Shown piece by piece: positions 24,091 through 33,370 of a stretch of 64,000 nt of DNA (positions are counted from its first letter, which is position 1; the number at the start of each line of letters is the position of its first letter). The notes beneath the pieces are model-generated. The model ran no database searches. It saw only the letters and a list, made by a program, of their open reading frames with translations, and had not been told where the DNA came from. The position numbers were made by a program, and so were the translations under genes. This stretch comes from Desulfitobacterium_A sp034927245 (GTDB taxonomy: Bacteria > Bacillota > Desulfitobacteriia > Desulfitobacteriales > Desulfitobacteriaceae), in NCBI RefSeq assembly GCF_034927245.1, contig NZ_JAYFQK010000025.1:1-64000 (forward strand), read 5' to 3'.

Positions 24091-25264
24091 CGACGTACAC
24101 CCATCCTTTCCATCCCAGGTGCATGATATCCTGCAAGAAATATTTATCGTACTCATGTCCGGAAAAATCGGCAAGCTCAAATCCATTCTCTTGAACCATT
24201 TTGGCAACTCGCCGGTAGCAATCTTGGCGTTCTTGAAGGGGAAAGCCGGTATAATCATACCAAGGACCATTGACGGGAACCATTACGAAAAGTGCCTTAG
24301 CTCCTTTTTCCTTTAGTATCTCCATCAGCAGTTCTAAATCATCATATTCAGGTGAAGGGTAGAGCCGTTCATCTGCCTTAGCCCCTTTGTACTTCTCTAA
24401 ATTAGGCCCTACATACGTTGTATAATAAGAATCCATAATTCCAATCGTGTTGTTCGTGGACAGCCCTGCTCCTTTTTGGTTCGCCTTTTCCCTTAACTCC
24501 ACCCAATCTAAGGATCTTTGCTCACCGCTCCCGGCATTTTGTTTAACGTCATCTTCTTTATATACAGAAACTAATTGTGTCGTTTTAATGGTATCTCTTA
24601 CCTCAAGACCCTTCATGCCAAACCATCCCATTACTTGGTAAATCTCTTTTTGCGGTAATTTAGTCCAATCATTTGTGCCATAATACTGTAAATTTTTGTA
24701 CAAGATCGGATAGCGCTCGAAAACCTCCGGAAATTGGAGTAAACGTGTAACCAGTTTCTGTTTCAATTCAGGTGAAAGGCTATCATTGGCAAGAATATGG
24801 TACGTCTGAAGGGGTGAAAAGTTTTGGGCAAGTGAGTTTTTATCTATTCCCGCGGGCGTAAACCATTGAGAAGAAATAATAATGGCCACTTTTTTACCTT
24901 TTAGATCGTCTCCCAGGGCCCCTAAATTAATGCTATGCACCAGGCTTTGACTTCCACCCTGCCCTACAAGAAAAGGAACAAATCCACTTGGTTTGCCATC
25001 AAACACTGATGAAGGATGGAATTCAGACTTTGCCGAAAACTCCGAGGACCCGTATACCGGTAATATATCCGGAAGATCTAAGGCTTTTTCTTGTAGAATC
25101 AGACCTTGAAAAGTCGTTGTCGCCTGGGCAGCACCCACTGTTTGAACTACTCCCGGTTTAAAATAGATCTTCTCTAAAAGATAACGGCTTGGGCCTATGG
25201 AGAAAACAGCCAAAAAGAAAAGCAAAAAAGCCAGCGCAAGCGGCCCTAGGCTCCGTCTTATCAT
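24053..25264 (-). CDS. dltD: DltD, D-alanyl teichoic acid transfer protein
   Basis: 403 residues. N-terminal membrane anchor (LGPLALAFLLFFLAVFSIG), SGNH nucleophile motif GSSEFS (~residue 73) and C-terminal DIMHLGW. The ATG overlaps the dltC stop (ATGA). It belongs to the full dlt operon, unlike the extra copy at 17567-18796. Confidence 0.92.
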   Translation of the reverse strand: MIRRSLGPLALAFLLFFLAVFSIGPSRYLLEKIYFKPGVVQTVGAAQATTTFQGLILQEKALDLPDILPVYGSSEFSAKSEFHPSSVFDGKPSGFVPFLVGQGGSQSLVHSINLGALGDDLKGKKVAIIISSQWFTPAGIDKNSLAQNFSPLQTYHILANDSLSPELKQKLVTRLLQFPEVFERYPILYKNLQYYGTNDWTKLPQKEIYQVMGWFGMKGLEVRDTIKTTQLVSVYKEDDVKQNAGSGEQRSLDWVELREKANQKGAGLSTNNTIGIMDSYYTTYVGPNLEKYKGAKADERLYPSPEYDDLELLMEILKEKGAKALFVMVPVNGPWYDYTGFPLQERQDCYRRVAKMVQENGFELADFSGHEYDKYFLQDIMHLGWKGWVYVDEALDKFYHQGD

Positions 25265-25503
25265 TGACCCACTCTCTTCTCTAGGTAGCTTATAATTTTA
25301 TTGGGAGTCTCCCACTCCTCACGAGTTACCTCAGTTGGGGCAATTTCTATGTTTAACTCTTCCTGGATAGCCACAAATAATTGAATGATCCCAAAGGAAT
25401 CTAATAAACCGCTTTTGAAAAGCTCCTGATCGGGGTTTTTGATGATCGCATCAACCCCGGTTATTTCAGCAAGTTGGTCTAAAATTACTTTACGTATCAT
25501 CAT
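25261..25503 (-). CDS. dltC: D-alanyl carrier protein DltC
   Basis: About 80 residues from the ATG at 25503 (AGGAAG upstream; the frame opens at 25527). It is an acyl-carrier-type protein; the phosphopantetheine-bearing serine is in LLDSFGIIQLF. It accepts D-Ala from DltA. It is the first gene of the dlt operon, so the operon promoter should lie in the ~120 bp upstream. Confidence 0.92.
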   Translation of the reverse strand: MMIRKVILDQLAEITGVDAIIKNPDQELFKSGLLDSFGIIQLFVAIQEELNIEIAPTEVTREEWETPNKIISYLEKRVGQ

Positions 25504-25624
25504 TATCCTTCTTCCTTTGTTTTGCAAGCTTTTGCTGACTTGTTCACTGGGAGTAAATCAACTCGGCTCCAAATGAAGTAAAACCCATCGAGCCATTCAC
25601 TCATTCACATCCTCAAATCGTTAG

Positions 25625-26716
25625 TTAATTTACTGCGCGCCCCCCGCTCTCACGAAGCACCTCGCGATAAACCTCTTCCATTTCCGTCACATTCTCTTCC
25701 CAATCGTAGTTGCGCAGCACAAACTCACGGCCTGCCCGGCCCATGCGCTCCCGCTCTTCGGGATGTTCAAGCATCCGTTTCATGGCTTCCATGAGCTTGC
25801 CAATATTCTCGGGCTCCACCATGATCCCTGTCTCTCCGTCGAGAACAACTTCCGGCAGTCCGCCCACTCGGCTGGCAATGATCGGCCGGGCACAGGCTGA
25901 ACCCTCAACCGCAGTAACGCCGAAGCTTTCCTGACGCGAAGGCACCACAACGACATCTAAGTCCTGATAAAAGCGGGCAATCTCTGAATTGGGCAGCGTG
26001 CCCAACCATTCCACCTGGCCGGTGATTTCCAAGCGTGCGGCCAGCGCTTGCAGCCTTGTCCGCTCCGGTCCGTCTCCCGCAATTCTCAGAAGTGCGCGCT
26101 CCGGCTCAAGATGATTTAATTGAGCGAAAGCCTTGAGCAATAGATCTAAGCCATATACCGGTTGAAGATATTTTGCCACACCAAAAACAACTTTCTTTCG
26201 GCCTTTGGTATCAGCCTGTTCCGGAGGTACAAACTGGGTGACATCCACGCCGAAAGGAATGACATTAATCTTCTTTTTCATATCTATATGGCTGTACATT
26301 TCCTTGGCCATAACATGGCTTGTCGAGCAAAGATAATCTGCCGTGCTCAAAACCCGCTCCAACAATAGCCGATGGAAAGGAGAATGCTTCGGAAAGGAAA
26401 AGATATCACTTCCCCAAGCGGAGATGATAAAGGGATGCACCGAGGAAATCGCGCCCAAAAAGCCAAAACTTGTCGCATAATGAGCATGTAAAATATCGGG
26501 ATTGAGCTCCCGGATTTTCTCTTTGACCCAACGTACACGGAGAATATAATCAATTTTTTGTCCGAAAACAGCGGGCACGAGATGAATCCTAACCCCGGGT
26601 ATCTCAGCCGGCAGGAAACTGATAAGATCAACCGACCAACCGCGCCGGCCGAGTGCAGACGCCCATTTTTCCGTATGCGGGCTTGCCGCATTAGCAAGCA
26701 AACAAATCTTTGGCAT
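25625..26716 (-). CDS. Family 4 glycosyltransferase
   Basis: 363 residues with two Rossmann-like halves. The N-terminal half starts KICLLANAASPHTEKWA, and the C-terminal half has the GT4 E-x7-E motif ESFGVTAVE with GLPEVVLDGETGIMVEP. It is a retaining enzyme using a nucleotide sugar. It closely resembles the glycosyltransferase at 28019-29080 at the N-terminus, which suggests duplication. The acceptor and donor cannot be told from sequence. Confidence 0.88.
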   Translation of the reverse strand: MPKICLLANAASPHTEKWASALGRRGWSVDLISFLPAEIPGVRIHLVPAVFGQKIDYILRVRWVKEKIRELNPDILHAHYATSFGFLGAISSVHPFIISAWGSDIFSFPKHSPFHRLLLERVLSTADYLCSTSHVMAKEMYSHIDMKKKINVIPFGVDVTQFVPPEQADTKGRKKVVFGVAKYLQPVYGLDLLLKAFAQLNHLEPERALLRIAGDGPERTRLQALAARLEITGQVEWLGTLPNSEIARFYQDLDVVVVPSRQESFGVTAVEGSACARPIIASRVGGLPEVVLDGETGIMVEPENIGKLMEAMKRMLEHPEERERMGRAGREFVLRNYDWEENVTEMEEVYREVLRESGGRAVN

Positions 26717-26785
26717 ATTCAGTTTCCCCCTTTCCTATGATATCCGCTGAGGTTTCAGATGGAGTAAAGACTCCATTGCAATTTT

Positions 26786-28000
26786 CTATAGTCCTAAATC
26801 CTGCAGCCAATGGCTGACGATCGATTTCCAAGAATAATGCTTGATCACAAAGTCCCGGCCTTGCTCGCCAAGCTTCTGACAAAGCTCCGGGTCCTGCTTG
26901 AGTTTAAGAATCGCTTCCGCAAGAAGCCGGGGTTCTTCCGGCGGAAGAACGACTCCGCCTCCGCTTTCTTCGACAACCTTAGCGCCTTCCCCTTCACCGA
27001 CATAAATCAGAGGTTTCGCGCTCGCCAGTCCCGGGAAAACCTTCGAGGGACGTACCCCTTCCGCAAGCTTATACCGTCGTAATGTTGAAAGGCTGATCCG
27101 GGCAACGCTGTAATAACGCTGCATCTCCGTTATCGGCTGGAAGTCCACCCAGCGCACATTGGTAAGATTCATTTCACGCGCCAAATCCATCAGTCTCGGT
27201 TTTTCAGACCCATCCCCGACGAGGAGAAAAACAATTTCGGGGTAATCTTTTTCTAAAAGCCGAGCGGCCTGTAAAGCTACTTCTAAACCATGCGCATAAC
27301 CCATTGTGCCGGCGTAGAGGATCACATATTTCTCGCGCAGCTGCAGGTCCTCCAGAAGCAATTCATCCGGAGCAATCGGTGCGAAGAGGTCGGGATCAAC
27401 GCCATTAGGCAGAAAAACAACTTTTTCAGCCGGAATCCCCCGTACCTTTAAGGAATCGATGATACCGGTGGTCTGTGTCGAAATCTTCCAGGAGGTCTTA
27501 TACATGCGCTGTTCTAACCCCTCGGCCAAAGCGATCAATCTTTTGTTGGTCACCAAACCTAAGGAAACGGCTGATTCCGGCCAGAGATCTGACACATTTA
27601 AAATGATCTTCGCGCCTTTCACCCATTTGGCAAAAAACATCGTATAGCCAATAAACAGCGGCGGCGATTCAACAAAAATATAGTCTGCTTTTCCTGCTTT
27701 TAAAACCCCAAAAAATGCTGAGAAAACAAAAGAAAAATAATTGAGCAGCCTTTTCCAGAACTTACCGCGCTGAACCGGATAAATCCATGTTCGGTATATC
27801 GGGATTCCTTCCAGCGAATCCTTCATGAAGAACTTCCCGCGATATTCCGGGGCAATGATCCCATTCGGGTAATTCGGAAAAGCGGTAACAACTTCTATGT
27901 TATGCCCTTGAGCCCGGAGTGCCTTGGCCACCTCAAAGAGACGGACTTGGGCCGCGCCTTTCTCAGGGGGAAAATACTGAGTTAGCATTAAAATACGCAC
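26786..28000 (-). CDS. Family 4 glycosyltransferase (WbuB-like)
   Basis: 404 residues. It starts MRILMLTQYFPPEKGAAQVR, with the variable glycine-rich loop of WbuB-type enzymes, and continues with VVTAFPNYPNG, LPNGVDPDLF and a C-terminal donor site (RPSKVFPGLASAKPLIYVG). WbuB-type enzymes add an amino sugar (often L-FucNAc or an uronic acid) to a lipid-linked chain. It is 18 bp from the next glycosyltransferase and probably shares its operon. Confidence 0.88.
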   Translation of the reverse strand: MRILMLTQYFPPEKGAAQVRLFEVAKALRAQGHNIEVVTAFPNYPNGIIAPEYRGKFFMKDSLEGIPIYRTWIYPVQRGKFWKRLLNYFSFVFSAFFGVLKAGKADYIFVESPPLFIGYTMFFAKWVKGAKIILNVSDLWPESAVSLGLVTNKRLIALAEGLEQRMYKTSWKISTQTTGIIDSLKVRGIPAEKVVFLPNGVDPDLFAPIAPDELLLEDLQLREKYVILYAGTMGYAHGLEVALQAARLLEKDYPEIVFLLVGDGSEKPRLMDLAREMNLTNVRWVDFQPITEMQRYYSVARISLSTLRRYKLAEGVRPSKVFPGLASAKPLIYVGEGEGAKVVEESGGGVVLPPEEPRLLAEAILKLKQDPELCQKLGEQGRDFVIKHYSWKSIVSHWLQDLGL

Positions 28001-28018
28001 TGGTTCTTCTCCTTCTTG

Positions 28019-29080
28019 CTACTTTCTTCCGAGAAGATTTTGATAAAGCTCTTCCATTTCGGCCATATTGCTTTCCCAAATCGCCTTGGCTCGAATCTTG
28101 TCCCGGTTCACCTGAATCGCAGCTTCACGCAGGTCTTTATCCTGTAAACTGCGAATTAAAGCCTGAGCCAAAGCTTCAGGATCTTTGGCAGGAACAATTA
28201 AACCATTAACACCATCATCAACCCACTCTCGGTTCGCGGGGAGATCCGTCACGACCGGAAAAGAACCGCAGGCCATCGTTTCTAATAATGAAACAGCAGT
28301 GGCATCCGAAGAGGGAACGCTTACGGAAATTGCGGATTCATTCAGATAGGTCTGAACTTGAGCATGGGGAAGCTGACCCACAAATTGCACGCATTCCTCT
28401 AAATGAAGGGAATGACAGAGCGATTTCAAGGCTTTCGTTGTTGAACCCTCGCCGGCAATAATCAGCCTCGCTTCAGGAACCTCCGCTGCCACATGTTTCA
28501 TAGCCTTCAGGATAACATCAATATTATAAATTTCTTGGTGGCCCCGCAGACTTAAAATCTGCTGGGGTCTTTTTTTCACCTGGGGAAGCTCTTCAAACCA
28601 CGCCTTGGAAACCCCCATGGTCACGGTTTTGAGAATTTTCTCTTGGCCATTTAAGAGCTGCCGCATCCGGCCGGACATATATTCCGAATCCGAGGTTAAA
28701 GCCTCGGCGTTCTTCAGCACATGCTTTACAACCGCCCGCAGCCACAAGGATTTTTCAGGTGCGACAAGAACGTCGGAACCCCAAGCAGAAACCACTAAAG
28801 GATGAAATCCGCTTACGACAGCCAATAAGCCAAAACTCGTTGCATAATGCGCATGCAGAATATCCGGCTGAATCTTATCCAGCAAACGTCGAATCTTAGG
28901 CAAGGATAAGATATAGTCGAGTCGTCCGTTGCGTCCCTCCGCAAGCAGGTGAACTTTTACCTCAGGATTAGGACAAGGTCTAAACGATATCACTTCGACC
29001 TGGTGCCCTGCTTCTTGAAAATATTGAATCCATCGCTCCAAATGGATACTGCCTGCATCTCCCAGGAAACACACTCGCAC
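28019..29080 (-). CDS. Family 4 glycosyltransferase
   Basis: 353 residues from a GTG start with an AGGAGG ribosome site. GT4 features: CFLGDAGSIHLERW at the N-terminus, DILHAHYATSFGLL, and ATAVSLLETMACGSFPVVT in the donor site. It shares ILHAHYATSFGxL and VSAWGSD with the protein at 25625-26716, so the two are paralogues. Confidence 0.88.
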   Translation of the reverse strand: MRVCFLGDAGSIHLERWIQYFQEAGHQVEVISFRPCPNPEVKVHLLAEGRNGRLDYILSLPKIRRLLDKIQPDILHAHYATSFGLLAVVSGFHPLVVSAWGSDVLVAPEKSLWLRAVVKHVLKNAEALTSDSEYMSGRMRQLLNGQEKILKTVTMGVSKAWFEELPQVKKRPQQILSLRGHQEIYNIDVILKAMKHVAAEVPEARLIIAGEGSTTKALKSLCHSLHLEECVQFVGQLPHAQVQTYLNESAISVSVPSSDATAVSLLETMACGSFPVVTDLPANREWVDDGVNGLIVPAKDPEALAQALIRSLQDKDLREAAIQVNRDKIRAKAIWESNMAEMEELYQNLLGRK

Positions 29081-29083
29081 TGT

Positions 29084-30445
29084 TTACACCTCCTCGACTC
29101 TTCTTAAGGCCATTAATAAGCCGGCAAAAATCCAAAGTGCCGGATCTTCAAAAAATCTTCCTTCACCTTGAGCACTTATAAAAATTACCGTAATTGACAA
29201 TACCGTAAAAACGGTGAGCAGCCAATTTTGAGGAATTCCGGAGATTCCGGCCAAGAGTTTTCGTTTACTCCAGCTTAAAATTAATTCTCGGTAGATGATC
29301 ACAAAGACAGCACCTACCCCCAATACTCCTATTATACCCAATTCCGCCGCAGTTGTAAGGAGTGCGGTATGTGAAAGACTAATATTATTGTGAATTAAAT
29401 CGGGATAATAGGTAAACATCATCGTCTCGAACCCGCCAAGACCGACACCCAACCCCGGATGATGGATAAACATATCCCAACCCGCTTGAATCAAATATTG
29501 CCGTTCCAAGGATGCAACAGCTAAGCCCTTGCGCAAATCCGCCAAACGGACTAAAAACTCCGGATGAATCGCAACTGCCACTATTGCCGCAGCTGCCCCT
29601 CCCACCAGTACGATAAGAATCTGTTTTCGGGGTACGAGTAGCGTTAGGAAAAGCAGGGCAAAGAGAGCACAAACCCAACCCGTCCGTGATCCTGTACCCA
29701 CCAAGGCTATCAATTGGATCATCAAGGCTAACGCCCCAAAGAGATTGCCCCATCGATCCCTGCGCGCAATCATCCAAATCAGGGTTGCCAGAATCCCGAT
29801 CACCAGAAAACGTGCATAGATATTGGCATCAACAAAGGTTCCATTGATGCGTCCCGCGGCCTGATAAATATCTCCGTTCCAAAGGAACCGGTTTGTGATC
29901 ATTTCAAATATGCCGACCAACCCATGCAGCGTTGAAGCGATGCTGAAAGATTGCAAAACCAACCATTGTGAATGATCCTTGACCATTTGTGTATAAGCTG
30001 CGAAACCTAAAAACAAAAGGACGACAAGGCGAACACTTTGGACGACGGACTGAAGAGGATTAACCGACCAAATTGCTGAGAGAAGACCATAGCCAAGGTA
30101 ACCGACTAACGCTATAAAAAGTGAAGTTCTCCAAATTAGTTCATCCTGCCCAAAGATCGAGCCCTGATACAATCCTCCCCATTGATTACGCCTTAGCCGG
30201 TTACGCACCAAACAGACCAAATAATAAGCGATAAACGCTAAGGAAAAAATCCGTGCAAAGGTGATGACCCCAATATAGGAACCCAGTTTATCCAGCCAGG
30301 AAAGATGCGGAAACCACGTTTGGGAAATATCCATCGGCAGAGAAAAGATCAGGGCCGGCAGAAAATAGCGAGGATAACGCCAAACCCCAATGATCCCGAT
30401 TATAGTTAAAACCAATACGGCCATTTTTAAACTATCTACTCCCAT
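29084..30445 (-). CDS. O-antigen ligase/polymerase family membrane protein (Wzy-like)
   Basis: 453 residues and about 11-12 membrane segments. A large loop carries GTGSRTGWVCALFALLFL and HPGLGVGLGGFETM, the Wzy_C/WaaL pattern (PF04932). It either polymerises repeat units or ligates chains to an acceptor. It is close-packed with the glycosyltransferase after it (4 bp). One of two such proteins in the locus. Confidence 0.82.
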   Translation of the reverse strand: MGVDSLKMAVLVLTIIGIIGVWRYPRYFLPALIFSLPMDISQTWFPHLSWLDKLGSYIGVITFARIFSLAFIAYYLVCLVRNRLRRNQWGGLYQGSIFGQDELIWRTSLFIALVGYLGYGLLSAIWSVNPLQSVVQSVRLVVLLFLGFAAYTQMVKDHSQWLVLQSFSIASTLHGLVGIFEMITNRFLWNGDIYQAAGRINGTFVDANIYARFLVIGILATLIWMIARRDRWGNLFGALALMIQLIALVGTGSRTGWVCALFALLFLTLLVPRKQILIVLVGGAAAAIVAVAIHPEFLVRLADLRKGLAVASLERQYLIQAGWDMFIHHPGLGVGLGGFETMMFTYYPDLIHNNISLSHTALLTTAAELGIIGVLGVGAVFVIIYRELILSWSKRKLLAGISGIPQNWLLTVFTVLSITVIFISAQGEGRFFEDPALWIFAGLLMALRRVEEV

Positions 30446-30611
30446 GGGGCATGCCTCCCTTTCCTACATTCTACCCTACCTCTAGTTACGTTCTATCATA
30501 CCTCTAATTACAAATGATAAAGAAATGCTTAGTTGCACTTCGAGTTTATCTGCCCAAAACTTATACTTTCCGTTAGTATCATAAAAACCGTATTAACCGT
30601 ATGAATCGCAC

Positions 30612-31967
30612 TTAAATAAGAGTATTATAAACAGCTGCGAGTCTTCCTGCCAGGGCTTGGCGGCTATATTGCCGCGCTACCTCCGGTCTAGTGGTGGAAA
30701 TCAGCTGCCCTGATTTCCATTTCTGATAAAGCTTGAGCAGCGAATCTTTAATTTCTTCGATATTCTCAGGGTCCGCCACTATGCCTGCCCGAGCCTCTCT
30801 CACAAGGTCTGCTGCCAACCCGTCCGGAACCATGGCCAGAACCGGCTGCCCGGAACCGAGATACTCAAAAAGTTTACCGGTTAATACACCTTTTGACGCT
30901 CCTTTATTCAAAAAGAGCAGCAACACATCCGCAGCCCGCATTTTCTGGGTTGCCTCAAGATGGGGAACATACCCGGATACAGAGATAGCTTCCGGATAAG
31001 CCAGCTGAAAAGCGGTAATAAGCTGTAAGCTTTCCGCCCCAAACTGCCCCGTTAATTCAACCAGAATATCTTCCCGGCGCAACACTTTTTCGTCAAGAAG
31101 CTCAGCCATCGCTTCTAAAAAATAACGCGGAGAAATTTCGTTATAAAAGCTGCCGGTGAAGCTGAATACCAACCGATTTTTTGCTTCCTCCTCCCGCTTA
31201 AGCGGAGGAACCTCCAGATCCTCGGCATCATATCCATTGGGAATGACTAAAAATTTATCCGCTGCTTCCTGCGGGTAAGCTTTGAGTAAATCCTCTTTTA
31301 TCGGTTCAGAAACGGTGATGACTTGATCCGCTTGCCGAACACACCGCCCTTCGAATAAACGGTCAAGCGGCTGACGCAGGCGGTTGAAGAGCAGATACTT
31401 ATTTCCGGCCCAAGGATCCCTTAAATCCATAACCCAGGGCTTGCCGGTTGTTCGCTTAAGCTTCAAACCGATAAGATGAGCGGTAAACGGAGCAGAAGTC
31501 GTATAAATCAAGTCAATATCCCCTACGGCTAAACGCTCTCTTGCCGCACGATTGGCAAAAGAATACCACCCTATTTTATCATCCGGATACAGCAGAAAGG
31601 TATAAAACAGCAAGAAGGTATTTTTGAGAAAGCGATAGAGTCCGCTCTTAATCGCCCCATCCTGCTTTTGACTCTGGGGCTGCGGATTCTGATGTTCAAT
31701 CACTTCTTTTTTCGCATGCGCCTTGCGGAGTTTAAGCAGATTCTCAATCAAGGTCAACCCGCGGATATCGGTTCGGATAATTTCGAGTCCCTCCGGGACA
31801 TCCTTCTTTAAGGACTCATCCCAAAGCGGTATTTTATCCTCGTTAATCGTAATCACAACAGGCTCCCAGCCGTATTGACGAAGGTACTTAACATATTTGG
31901 TTGTCCTCTGTACCCCGCCTCCGCCATAGGGCGGATAATAGTAGGCTAGAACGAGAACCTTTTTCAA
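30612..31967 (-). CDS. Glycosyltransferase, GT4-like
   Basis: 451 residues. The N-terminus MKKVLVLAYYYPPYGGGGVQ and the C-terminal donor site (TGKLFEYLGSGQPVLAMVP) mark a GT-B transferase with a long, Lys/Gln-rich insert near residues 85-110. The gene overlaps the Wzy-like gene upstream (31964) by 4 bp. Confidence 0.83.
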   Translation of the reverse strand: MKKVLVLAYYYPPYGGGGVQRTTKYVKYLRQYGWEPVVITINEDKIPLWDESLKKDVPEGLEIIRTDIRGLTLIENLLKLRKAHAKKEVIEHQNPQPQSQKQDGAIKSGLYRFLKNTFLLFYTFLLYPDDKIGWYSFANRAARERLAVGDIDLIYTTSAPFTAHLIGLKLKRTTGKPWVMDLRDPWAGNKYLLFNRLRQPLDRLFEGRCVRQADQVITVSEPIKEDLLKAYPQEAADKFLVIPNGYDAEDLEVPPLKREEEAKNRLVFSFTGSFYNEISPRYFLEAMAELLDEKVLRREDILVELTGQFGAESLQLITAFQLAYPEAISVSGYVPHLEATQKMRAADVLLLFLNKGASKGVLTGKLFEYLGSGQPVLAMVPDGLAADLVREARAGIVADPENIEEIKDSLLKLYQKWKSGQLISTTRPEVARQYSRQALAGRLAAVYNTLI

Positions 31968-33247
31968 GAGAAGGTCTCTCTCCTTTCAAGCAGATGCGCT
32001 GACCAGGCCAAACCTGCGGCAACAAAAATATTCGGATTATCCGGGATATTGCCGCTCAGCATTGCATTGGCCAGACCAAAAGCTAAAATCGCCAAGCTGA
32101 TCAGATAGATGCGCTGCCCTCGGCTTTTCTGCAAAATACCGCGGATACTTAGGGTTATCGTGATAAGACCAAATCCCAGCCACAAAAGAACACCGGGAAT
32201 GCCTTGTTCCACCATCACTTCTAAAACGATATTATGAGGATACAGATACGGCTCATTCGGTTTATAAGGAACGATCGTATGGAAGGAGCCTGTCCCAATC
32301 CCAAGAACGGGGTGCTCCTGAATCATACCTAATGTATCCTTCCAGATAATCAGACGTTCGTTGCCTGTCCCTCCGGCATCGGAATTGAACTTCTCCGTAA
32401 TACTGATCATCTGATCATTAAGTTCGGCGGCATTCGCCAGAGGTTTGGTCAGCGGTGAGTTGCTCCAGAAAATAACATAGAACACGGCTGTGAGAATCAG
32501 CATGTGCAGACCGCGCTTTTTCCAGTTTACACCGGAAACATCAAAGATCTCAAAGATCAGCAATGCAACAAACAGTGCGATAACCGGACCACGGCTGGCA
32601 TTTAAAAACATCAAAGCAAGGATAAATATCCCTAAAATGCTGAGCCTTACATATTTCCGCTGCTCACCCGTTCCCCAGAAAAAGTAAAACAGGATCAGCG
32701 TTAACCCAAGCGACCGTGAGAACCAAATCCGGTTATTCCACCCATACATCGCCATGGGATCTCCCATAAGCATTCCGACAAGGGAGGCCAGAGCATACAC
32801 TAAGCCAAAAAAGGCAGTGTATTTGAGGAAAGAATAAAGCTTTTCTTCCGGACGCGCAAACAGTATAAGCCCAAAGAAGAAAAATGCATTTATACTGACA
32901 AAACGTATAATTTTCATTGCTCCATAGGAAGATCGCGTACCATACAAAAAGGCGATGACCATATCTATCGCGATCAGCACCACAAGCAAGGGCAGCCAGC
33001 CTTTTAAGCGATCCCAAAATTCCCTGATTCCGACTTCCCGCAGTAGATAGTAAAGAAGGGTAATCCCTGAAATCATTAAGATCGAAGTACCCGCAAATAA
33101 GTTAATTCCCGTGTGGGTTAGCAGCAGTGTTGCAATGAACATTCCGTTCAAATAAATTGCAAACACCCCTTGTGGGGCTTTGAAGCCAAAAACAAACAGT
33201 GCCAAAATCGTTATCACCGTTACGATCAGCCAGGCGGTACTCTCCAT
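31964..33247 (-). CDS. O-antigen ligase/polymerase family membrane protein, second copy
   Basis: About 427 residues from the ATG at 33247, which has an AAGAGGG site (the frame opens at 33277). There are roughly 10-12 membrane segments; the Wzy_C region has LNASRGPVIALFVALLIF and HPVLGIGTGSFHTIVPYKPN. With the protein at 29084-30445 it gives a polymerase-plus-ligase set, or two polymerases for two chains. Which is which cannot be settled here. Confidence 0.82.
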   Translation of the reverse strand: MESTAWLIVTVITILALFVFGFKAPQGVFAIYLNGMFIATLLLTHTGINLFAGTSILMISGITLLYYLLREVGIREFWDRLKGWLPLLVVLIAIDMVIAFLYGTRSSYGAMKIIRFVSINAFFFFGLILFARPEEKLYSFLKYTAFFGLVYALASLVGMLMGDPMAMYGWNNRIWFSRSLGLTLILFYFFWGTGEQRKYVRLSILGIFILALMFLNASRGPVIALFVALLIFEIFDVSGVNWKKRGLHMLILTAVFYVIFWSNSPLTKPLANAAELNDQMISITEKFNSDAGGTGNERLIIWKDTLGMIQEHPVLGIGTGSFHTIVPYKPNEPYLYPHNIVLEVMVEQGIPGVLLWLGFGLITITLSIRGILQKSRGQRIYLISLAILAFGLANAMLSGNIPDNPNIFVAAGLAWSAHLLERRETFS

Positions 33248-33370
33248 CTCGATCCCTCTTTTCTTTCTGAACTTCATTCTTTATCTTTATTTTTGTCTTT
33301 GTTTATTTTCTTTTATCATGAGCTTTGTCTTTACTCTTTCTATAGCTTTAGCAATTGTTTGTGTTTTAAT

